Shown in pieces: positions 56,453 to 64,000 of a stretch of DNA of 64,000 nt. The translations under genes were made by a program, and so were the position numbers. Source of the stretch: Pseudoips prasinana (lineage: Eukaryota; Arthropoda; Insecta; Lepidoptera; Nolidae); contig OX621260.1 of the NCBI GenBank assembly GCA_951640165.1, positions 16,634,001-16,698,000 of the forward strand. The letters are read 5' to 3'. Position 1 is the first letter of the stretch. The number at the start of each line of letters is the position of its first letter. The notes under the pieces are model-generated. The model saw nothing but the letters and a program-made list of their open reading frames with translations. It was not told where the DNA came from and searched no databases.

Positions 56453-57707
56453 TTATTTGCATTAAACGTGGTACATAAAGGTGGTAAAAAAAAAAATTAT
56501 AATCAGTAGAAATACACATTTGCCATTATTAAAAAAGCATGCAAAGCTATGGTATGGTAAGTATAATATAAGTCACAAGTATTTAAATAATCAAAATGCT
56601 CAAATGCGAAATTTGCTTTACAGGCAGTTACTTCTTCCGTTTGTGCTTCTTTTGATAATGTAAGCAGGTATTGTGTTTTTTTTAACTTTAAAGCTGGTGG
56701 ATTTGTACCATGAATAATTTAATTTGCCCAGTCCTGTTTCAACACAATAATATATCTATTACAATATGCTATGTCAGGTAAACATTATGAGAAAATGTTA
56801 ATGTTAACTAATGTGAGAATAGTAATATGTTAGCAAATGCTTGGAATCATATCAAGTCACCGACAAATTTCTATAAAGATTTGGAACTAAAATTATCAAA
56901 TATGAAATGTGCTTTACAGGCAGTTACTGCTTCCATTAATTGTTATTCTTTTGATAATGTCAGTAGAATTTTAACTTTATTAATTTGCACAGCTTTGTCT
57001 GAATACAATAATAATTTTATTAAGGTATGCTATGGCAGATGAACATTATGACAAAATGTTAATGGTAACTCATGTGAGAATACTAATTTGTTAGCAAATG
57101 CTAGGATCATATCTAGTCACCGTCAAATTTTTATACCGATTTGGAATTAAAATTATCAAATGCAAAATGTGCTTTACAGGCAGTTACTTCTTCCATTAAT
57201 TGTTCTTCTTTTGATAATGTTAGTAGGTTTTTTTTAACTTTATGAATTTGCTCAGGCCTGTCTGAATACAATAATAAATGTATTACGGTATGCTATGGCA
57301 GATGAACATTATGACAAAATGTTAATGTTAACTCATGCGAGAATACTAATTTGTTAGCAAATGCTAGGATCATATCTAGTCACCGTCAAATTTTTATTCG
57401 GATTTGGAATTAAAATAATCATAAGTGAAATGTGCTTTACAGACAGTTACTTCTTCCATTAATTGTTGTTTTGATAATGTTAGAGGGTATTGTTTTTAAC
57501 TTTACAGCTGGTAGATTTGTACCATGAATAATTAAATTTGCCCAGCCCTGTCTCAACAGAATAATATATTTGTTACTGTATGCTATGGCAGATAAATATT
57601 ATGACAACATGTTGCCTCCGAATCAGAAGGTCCATAAGGGAAAAATGTCATTGTTCGTAGAAGGTGCACATTTAATGTTACCTCATGTGAGAATACTATC
57701 GGCAATT

Positions 57708-57967
57708 TTTGGAACAGAGTTCCTTATCGCGCGTTGTGAAAGGGGGCTAGACGGGAAAATTCTTACGAAAAGTTGTCACAACACTTTTTGCAGCTGTGCG
57801 GCGTGCGCATGTTTCTCTGTCTGTCTGTCTCTCTCTCTTATAGAAAGCAAGCCAGATATTTTCATTTCTATTTCGTATTGAACAGTGTGGTGTCGCGACG
57901 ATTATTTTTGTTGAGTGTATACAGGTTTTTTGTACATAATAAATAATAAGAAATAACTTCGTTCAAT
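57708..57967. mobile_element. TIR element GGAACGAAGTT, copy 2
   Basis: GGAACAGAGTTCC at the left and AACTTCGTTC at the right; the body matches 32672-32936. Confidence 0.65.
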
Positions 57968-58146
57968 CCGGGTATCCCTTGACACCTCTCAACCTCTCAA
58001 GTTTTATTTTATATAGATTTGGAATATTAAAATGCTCAAATGGGAAATGTGCTTCACAGTCAACAGGCAATATGTTATTTTCTGTTATAAAATTTTAACA
58101 GGGGTGTATGAACACCGATTTCCAGACTCTAGGCTGCTATATATTG

Positions 58147-58411
58147 ACGGGCTGGTTGGCGTGGTTGGTAGATGCTTGCCTTTCACACCGCAGGTCGTGG
58201 GTTCGATTCCCACCCAGGCCAGATATTTGTGTGCATGAACATTTCTGTTTGTCCTGTGTCTGGGTGTAGTTTATCTATATTAGTATGTATTTACAAAAGA
58301 AAAGTAGTATATCAGTAATCAGTTATCTGGTTTCCATAGTATTCACGCTCAGCTTAATTTGGTATCAGATGGCTGTGTGTGAATAATGTCTAATGATATT
58401 ATTATTATTAT
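58147..58411 (+). mobile_element. SINE family B, full length
   Basis: Best-preserved head: GGCTGGTTGGCGTGGTTGG, B box GGGTTCGATTCCCACC; 3' domain and ATT tail. Confidence 0.88.
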
Positions 58412-58685
58412 AATAGTGATTTCCTAACAGAAATATCGAAAAGTCTTCAAGGAATTTGTACCCTGTAGCTTATTATTTGCCATTAAGAGGCTGACAATAC
58501 CCAATCTTGCACGTATTAAACCCACGTATCAATACGGAGTGAATAGTAAAGTATCAAAACACAAGCGAAAGTATTAGCGAATGTATTCGCAATGGTTACA
58601 TGTAAATTTAGTTCAAAACAGTTTTCACTTTTGGCAAAGAAAGGTGGAGTTGGTAAACATTTTTCATATCTTTTTTTAAGTTTTA

Positions 58686-59085
58686 CAACATGTAACGTAA
58701 TTAACGCACACCCTCAGACACCCCAATTAGAATATTATGTTGTAATCATAATACATACACTGAATTTTTAATTTAACATGTATATGTATTGTTATTTACT
58801 TAATTAGTTTCTTGGAAACAAGTTTACTTTTCTTTCTTTTGTATTGAATGATGGAATTTGTATGAATACAAATAAAACTGCAATTTTAAAAGTCTTATTA
58901 TTTTCTTACGGTCCATTTCAATTTATTTTGACTGTATAAGGTTAATATGACAATAATTTCCGTAGTTGTAAATATATTGAAAAAAAAAAATACCTATATT
59001 AATATTTTAATAATGATATAAATCGATTCAGTAAAAGATTCTAAACAAACTATTTACAGGATGTGCGTTAATTAAGTTACACATT
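58686..59085. mobile_element. TIR MITE (CAACATGTAACG type), copy 3
   Basis: The left end is intact (CAACATGTAACGTAATTAAC); the right end is slightly decayed (AGTTACACATTATA). Confidence 0.83.
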
Positions 59086-59241
59086 ATACAATTATTTTAT
59101 TTGGACGGTGACCTCTTATTAACTAAACCCTTGTTTAAACTATTATGTTATCATAATATGAGCGACTTCATACACTACATACCTACCATATACATACAAC
59201 CTCTTCGTATGTGGCAATTATTATTTTTCTATTTAAAATGA

Positions 59242-59434
59242 CAACGCCCGCACTAGGGAATTTAATCCCCATGTCGCGGGGTACTTTACAAACATATAAT
59301 AGACGGACACAAATTACATCCAGACTCAGGACAACTATTTATGGGTCACACAAATAGTGGTCCAGCGCGGGACTCGAACCCGCAACAAGAAGCGGCGAGG
59401 CGACTGTCTTAGCCGCTGCGCCACACGTGCAGTC
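59242..59434 (-). mobile_element. tRNA-derived SINE, family C, copy 2
   Basis: Reverse orientation: ACAACGCCCGCACTAGGG tail, B box GGGACTCGAACCCGC, A-box region CTTAGCCGCTGCGCCACA. Confidence 0.8.
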
Positions 59435-59765
59435 AAAATTGATTCAATTCAATTTATTTCAATCATTTATTGCTCTCAATAAGTTAGTTACAGCTGTTTT
59501 TATAATATAAGGTACATTATGGACCCTGTAGGCTACGGCAAAGTAGAAAAGAGGAGGGAGCCATTACAAATTTGGGTTAAAAATAGAAGAATTATTGTAA
59601 TTTTACTTTAATTGTTAAGTATTATTATAACGGATTATATTAATTAACCGTTTGATATTCCAGCAACCTAATAAATTATCTGTATTTGTCTTCGTATTAT
59701 ATTGTCATTTACTCGTAGTTATTAATTATTTTTTGTATAATTTTATATGGGTTCATTGCCTGAAA

Positions 59766-60208
59766 TAAATCTGATTTTATTTATTTATTTTATTTTCATT
59801 TACCCCCTATGCCTGAATTAAAAAAGTTAACTTGTGTTACGTTCACAAAAATTACGATTAACGTAACGTATTAGTGCAGATCTACTAAATTACTCTATAG
59901 TTATCTAAAGATTAAATTTCTGGAACTTTATTAAAAAACTTGCACCTACAATGATGTACCACAAGCAGTTTGTTATTTAAACTCGCAGTAAATAAATCTG
60001 ATTTTAGTTATTTATTTTATTTTTATTTAAATGCCTGAATTAAAACATTTAACTTGAGTTACATTCACAAAAATTACGATTAACGTAACGTATTTGTGCG
60101 GTTCTCCAATATGATTTTTGTGTTACCTAAAGAATTAGTTTATTAAAAAAAACTTGTTACCTATAATGGTGTAACCACAAGCGGTTTGTTATGTAAACTC
60201 GCAGTAAG
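59766..60208 (+). repeat. Tandem duplication, two units of about 220 bp
   Basis: AAATTACGATTAACGTAACG, the AAATAAATCTGATTTTA start and AACTCGCAGTAA end occur twice about 222 bases apart, with roughly 80% identity by eye. Non-coding. Confidence 0.8.
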
Positions 60209-60385
60209 TTATTTAGTTGTAGCAACGTTATACAGCACAATCTATCACGATCGACCACAAATAACTATACTTATCAATCTCCACCAGTTACCCAACATAA
60301 TAATTATTTAACGGCAATAGGTATTTAAACCTATAGGTATTATTATAAAAAATGGAAAAAACAAGGATAAAAATCTACAGAAAGA

Positions 60386-60495
60386 TCCTACTAATATTCT
60401 AAATGCGAAAGTTTGTGAGTACGGATGTATGGATGTTTGTTACTCTTTCACGCAAAAAACTACTGAACGGTATTTGATGCAACTTGGTAGAAATA
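60386..60495 (+). mobile_element. Helitron 5' fragment
   Basis: TCCTACTAATATTCTAAATG start, body to ACTACTGAACGGT; no CTAG end. Confidence 0.65.
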
Positions 60496-60496
60496 T

Positions 60497-60600
60497 CATC
60501 ATGTCACTCAAAGTACGTCCACTGCTGGACAAAAGCCTCCCCGACGAATGGGGAGATATGCCATAATCGCCACGCTTGGCAGACGGGTTGGCGACAGAAA
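60497..60600 (+). repeat. RTE-like non-coding fragment
   Basis: GTCCACTGCTGGACAAAAGC and CCACGCTTGGCAGACGGGTTG are a recurring repeat block; a shorter relative is at 43693-43730. Confidence 0.45.
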
Positions 60601-61260
60601 GTTTGATGGTCAAAGTTCACAGAAAAACGCTGCAGCCTGTTCTCTGGTAGGTATTCCCTCGGTCGATTTCTACGCCATTTCGATCGATTCCATCACCATT
60701 ATTTTAATAAGTATGGACTCCGTGGTCGTTATTGTAGTTTTGAGAATGAACTCTTATGTTACAAGAAATATTTCTTCTAAGTAGTAAACAAGTTTAAAAC
60801 CTCTCTTCTGACTTTTGGTATATAAAGAGGCATGAGTCGTGAGAACATTGAATACTTTGCCTGTTGACATCAGACAAGAAATTAAAATTCGCACGACAGT
60901 TAAAGAGATATTTATTAGATACTATATAAAATGTAGGTACCTATTAAGTATTAGGTTATAAATTTACCTGATATTATTTTATTATTATTGTAATATAGAC
61001 TCAATGATCTCACAGTTAAACTGCGTAAGCAGTTTTGTGGGGCTATGTAATTAGTTTTTATGACATTTTAAGAGAAATAATGCAGAACCAACCAACCAAC
61101 CAAACGTGATAGGTATTTTAGGTGCAATGTTAAGTGCATCATAGTCCAATATTGGACGACTTCGAGGGTGACACTGAAAGTTCTTGGAAAATCTTAAACA
61201 AATGGCAAATGAATAAAATACATGCGCAATAATATTGGCAAACAGTTCCATTTTCAAAAT
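60601..61260. other. Spacer, nothing recognised
   Basis: A short open frame at 60548-60784 crosses repeat sequence and has no recognisable domain. Confidence 0.4.
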
Positions 61261-61269
61261 TTGAACTTA

Positions 61270-61525
61270 GTTTTTTTTTTATTGAAGTTATACTTCTTTT
61301 GGCGCGATGGAGAAAAATGATGAGAGTGAATTTTTACGATGCGCGCGCACACCGACACCAAAAAATTTAACAGCATGAAGTTAGTTCTAGGTGGTATGAC
61401 AGTGAATTTTTAATGCGCAGATGCGCGCGCATCGTAAAAATAACAGCATGAAGTTAGTTCTAGGTGGTATGAAAATTGATAACTATGTTCAAGTTGTATA
61501 TTAAGAAGTATAACTTCTAACGCGT
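61270..61525. mobile_element. TIR element with GAAGTTATACTTCTT ends
   Basis: TTGAAGTTATACTTCTTTTG at the left is mirrored by AAGAAGTATAACTTCTAACG at the right. Inside, AACAGCATGAAGTTAGTTCT is duplicated at 61370 and 61441, each next to a GATGCGCGCGCA block. Confidence 0.65.
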
Positions 61526-61737
61526 GTACATAAGTACACACAAGTTTTTTTTTTCGTTTACAAGTGGCCAGTTCTAAAAACTTTCAATGTCACCTAGATA
61601 TTTATTGACTTACAAACCAATTGCCGCACACCTCACATTGCACTGAAAAGATCTACCTATCAAGTTTGTGCTCACGACTCTTCGATATTATATCTAATGA
61701 CACGTTAACATTTTCAGTTAAATTGAAGCTTATAGCC

Positions 61738-61936
61738 AGATACTATGACTAGCGGTCAGTCCATAGATGGGTGACCACCAAAATGGTTTAATTTCAGAGA
61801 GTCTCCGTGCTTCGGAGGGCACGTCAGTCCCAGTTGTAGCCTTTAGGCAATATCGTTAAGCCATCTCAGAGGACTAACGGGCGGCTTGAACAACTCTGAC
61901 ACTGGGGTAACCACTGTCCACACGATAAGTAAGTAA
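61738..61936 (+). mobile_element. 5S-rRNA-derived SINE, 5'-truncated copy
   Basis: Starts in the 5S-like ATGGGTGACCACC region and ends CGATAAGTAAG; the first part of the 5S head is missing. Confidence 0.75.
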
Positions 61937-62189
61937 GTTAAATTGACGTTTCGTATTGTCTCCTAGGCGACAACTGTAAAAATAAGCGATAAACCGAACA
62001 GTGTAGATCGCATTTACCGTGAAGGGAGTGTAACTGTTGCCAAGTCCAACTAATAATTTTATTATATACGTTACACATAACTGTTATCATAATGTTATCT
62101 CCTATTGTCAGTTTTATTATATTAATTATTAATAATTAATGGTGTGACATATTTTATGTTTGTTATGTAAAACTGTCTAATGACATTTT

Positions 62190-62665
62190 GGCCTTTCACG
62201 CCGCAGGTCGTGGGGCTTGATTCCTATCCAGGGGCTCTACCGGCTAAGTCGCCGAACATCGATTTCTAAAAAATGCGTTCTAATAAATAAAGGTAAAAAA
62301 TTACTTAATCAATCGTTAAATCGGCTTCCATGACCACATGTGACGTCATAAATGGTACGGACTCGATTGTCAACGTTGAAGTCGATTTAATGATTGATTA
62401 AGTAATTTTTAACCTTTATTTATTTGAACGTCATTCACAAAATCGATGTTCGGCGACTTAGCCGGTAAAGCCCCAGGACAGATATTTGTGTGCATGAACA
62501 TGTCTGTTTGTCCCGGGTCTGGGAGTAATGATCTATATAAGTATGTACTTATTTACCAAAAAGTAGTATATATATGGAGTATATCAGTTATCTGGTTTCT
62601 ATAGTACAAACTCTGCTTAGTTTGGGATCAGATGGCCGTGTATAAATAATGTCCCAGGATATTAT
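62190..62665 (+). mobile_element. SINE family B with foldback MITE in the B-box region
   Basis: SINE pieces at 62190-62230 (CTTTCACGCCGCAGGTCG) and 62475-62665 (GACAGATATTTGTGTGCATG through the ATT tail), separated by the MITE. Confidence 0.8.
62231..62474. mobile_element. Foldback MITE, copy inside a SINE (2)
   Basis: GGGCTCTACCGGCTAAGTC at the left and its mirror at the right, flanked by CAG on both sides. Confidence 0.82.
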
Positions 62666-63011
62666 TATCTTTTTATTATTATCTTTTTTATTACTATAGT
62701 ACAGGCTTTCCTAGTTTAGGATCAGATGGCAGTGTCCAAACATATAATTAGATAGGTAGGTAGGTATATTTGGAAATATTATTAAGCAAAGTTCAGTAAC
62801 CTTAAGATTTACTAAAAATATTGACTCGCCAATTAAAATAAAAATCAATTAATAATAGGTATTGGAGGTAAAACTCGATTGTTCGTCGGAGAGGGTCATC
62901 GACCTAAGTGATGTAAGTTTATCATATAAATGATGAAGCTCATAGTTAATCATCTTTTTACGTAAAACATCGCGCAGGTGATCGACCGTGTAATTGTTTT
63001 AATTTTAATAG

Positions 63012-63151
63012 TACAGACGCCAGCACATCAAGCTACCCCAATCTGTCAAATATCCCCAATTGAAAGTGAACCTTATGCTTATGTGATAAAGTTAAAAATC
63101 TATAAAATAAAATTGACAGATTGGGGTAGCTGGATGTGCTGGCGTCTGTAC
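63012..63151. mobile_element. Palindromic MITE (CAGACGCCAGCACA type), copy 3
   Basis: Near-perfect inverted ends AGTACAGACGCCAGCACATC and GATGTGCTGGCGTCTGTACT, about 140 bp. Confidence 0.87.
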
Positions 63152-63386
63152 TATCAGCACCAATATAGTGGACACACTCTGCCTTTGATACCGTCTTTAT
63201 TGTGTAGGTATTAAGATCGGTTTTCGTTATTGCAGTGTATCCACTGTGTCGTCGACTATTAGTAAAGTTATATTACTATTTTAATTTTAGCTTTTAGTAA
63301 GAGTTCCGTAGAAATCATGTATTGTAAAGGAATCATATTAAGTCGTATAAAACGTTATTTTTTATCTATAATATAATAATAATATC

Positions 63387-63537
63387 CTTGAACATTATTC
63401 ACAGACGGCCAATGATCCCAAATTAAGCAGCGCCTGTAGGTACTATGGAAACCAGATAACTGATATATTTACATACTACTTTTCTTTTGTAAATACAAAC
63501 TTATATAGATACACTCAGACTCAGGACTAACAAACAT
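63387..63537 (-). mobile_element. SINE family B, head lost at a LINE junction
   Basis: 3' domain and body in reverse (AACCAGATAACTGATATAT; CTCAGACTCAGGACTAAC), then an abrupt change to GC-rich LINE sequence. Confidence 0.78.
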
Positions 63538-64000
63538 TCGGACGGGATCTTTCGCCGCCAGCAGTCGTGTATGCGATGCTGGCTGGCGACTCCACCAAAT
63601 GGGACGCCGTGGTCTCCTTCTGCGAAGCAGTCATGCTCCAGAAGGAGGCCGCCGAGCGGGATCGGGAACGAGCCGACCCCGCTCGTAGACGGAGGAGGCG
63701 TCGGGGCGGCGGCGGCAGCCGTTAGCCTTACTCCCCTCGGGGCTGCGGTGGCAGTATGAGAAGTGTCCTCAACTGCCACCACGTGCAAGCAGCCCCGGGA
63801 AGACAGCGAACTGTTTGTGGCGCAATCGCTGTGCCGTACTGGCAGGAGTCGGCAAATGGGGAGGGCAACCCACAGCTCTCCCCGGGTGCGTTTCGCGACC
63901 ATCTGGGACACGGCGCAAAAGGGGGGCACCGGAGCAGCATACCCGCGTTCCCGGGGCTCCCCGTATCAAGCGCCAGAAGAAGTCCACGGCAGGTTAGGTT
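63538..64000 (+). pseudogene. R1-like LINE ORF2 C-terminus and 3' UTR (runs off window)
   Basis: The frame starting within CGGGATCTTTCGCC reads DLSPPAVVYAMLAGDSTKWD then AVVSFCEAVMLQKEAAERDR and an Arg-rich tail to a TAG at 63724-63726. The VxFCExVMLxKE block is the characteristic end of R1-clade ORF2 proteins, an assignment made from memory of the family. The rest is GC-rich 3' UTR. It is 5'-truncated, having inserted in or beside a SINE. GC content contrasts sharply with the surroundings. Overlapping ORFs on the minus strand are composition artefacts. Confidence 0.6.

Larger units (their letters stand above)
55791..58090 (+). repeat. Tandem repeat of about 260 bp, at least five units, with insertions
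   Basis: The block TTTACAGGCAGTTACT recurs at 55791, 56617, 56913, 57173 and (slightly changed) 57435, and a decayed form is at 58053. Linked blocks are GCTATGGCAGATGAACATTA and AAATGTTAATGTTAACTCAT. Spacing is 260-296 bases where no element intervenes. SINEs at 55967-56220 and 56338-56452 and the TIR element at 57708 interrupt it. Confidence 0.85.

Noticed and set aside
63501..63987. Long minus-strand ORFs at the right edge
   Set aside because: Antisense to an R1-like LINE C-terminus in GC-rich sequence.

Overview
This window is repeat-dense eukaryotic DNA that looks like an insect, most probably a moth or butterfly. The evidence is an R4/Dong-clade retrotransposon array (Dong was first described from Bombyx), many tRNA-derived SINEs, short Helitron-like elements ending in CTAG, and AT-rich spacers. 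Only one host gene can be recognised: two coding exons of a beta-glucuronidase on the minus strand (44645-44385 and 34859-34677). Almost everything else is mobile DNA, often nested several layers deep.

Positions 1-18876 hold a head-to-tail array of a 4.57-kb R4/Dong-clade non-LTR retrotransposon. There are four long copies (the first cut by the window edge) and one 5'-truncated copy, all on the plus strand, separated only by 21-65 bp of a TAATA-type pentamer repeat. The array ends in the 3' microsatellite tail of a minus-strand SINE. The element encodes one protein of about 1395 residues: a duplicated N-terminal Myb-like domain, a reverse transcriptase with a YIDD box, a CCHC motif and a PD...D restriction-like endonuclease. 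Every long copy carries at least one disabling lesion. The first 128 nt of copies 2 and 4 can be drawn as an HDV-like nested double pseudoknot, and the stop codon lies inside a perfect 3' hairpin.

From 18.9 to 34.6 kb there are SINEs of several families, Helitrons (some nested), LINE 3' ends, TIR/MITE elements and a 9 x 54-bp minisatellite. From 34.6 to 44.7 kb lie the beta-glucuronidase exons and their repeat-filled intron, including a perfect 55-bp inverted repeat and a multi-layer nest built on 5S-rRNA-derived SINEs (41.25-42.34 kb). From 44.7 to 48.8 kb come more repeats and a GC-rich TIR element.

Positions 48795-54106 are a Tc1-like transposon (DD34E, one frameshift) split by a 3.7-kb PIF/Harbinger transposon. 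The Harbinger carries a DDE transposase (one internal stop) and a MADF-BESS protein on opposite strands, with exons that interlock. From 54.2 to 64 kb there is a retrotransposon C-terminal fragment, a run of about 260-bp tandem repeats, SINEs, TIR elements and the 3' end of an R1-like LINE that runs off the window.

Functional logic: the R4/Dong protein would cut the pentamer target and reverse-transcribe its RNA there, so each insertion preserves the target and allows another to land beside it. In the Harbinger element the transposase and the MADF protein are the expected two-protein transposition machinery. Coordinates of repeats are approximate to a few bases unless target duplications are given.
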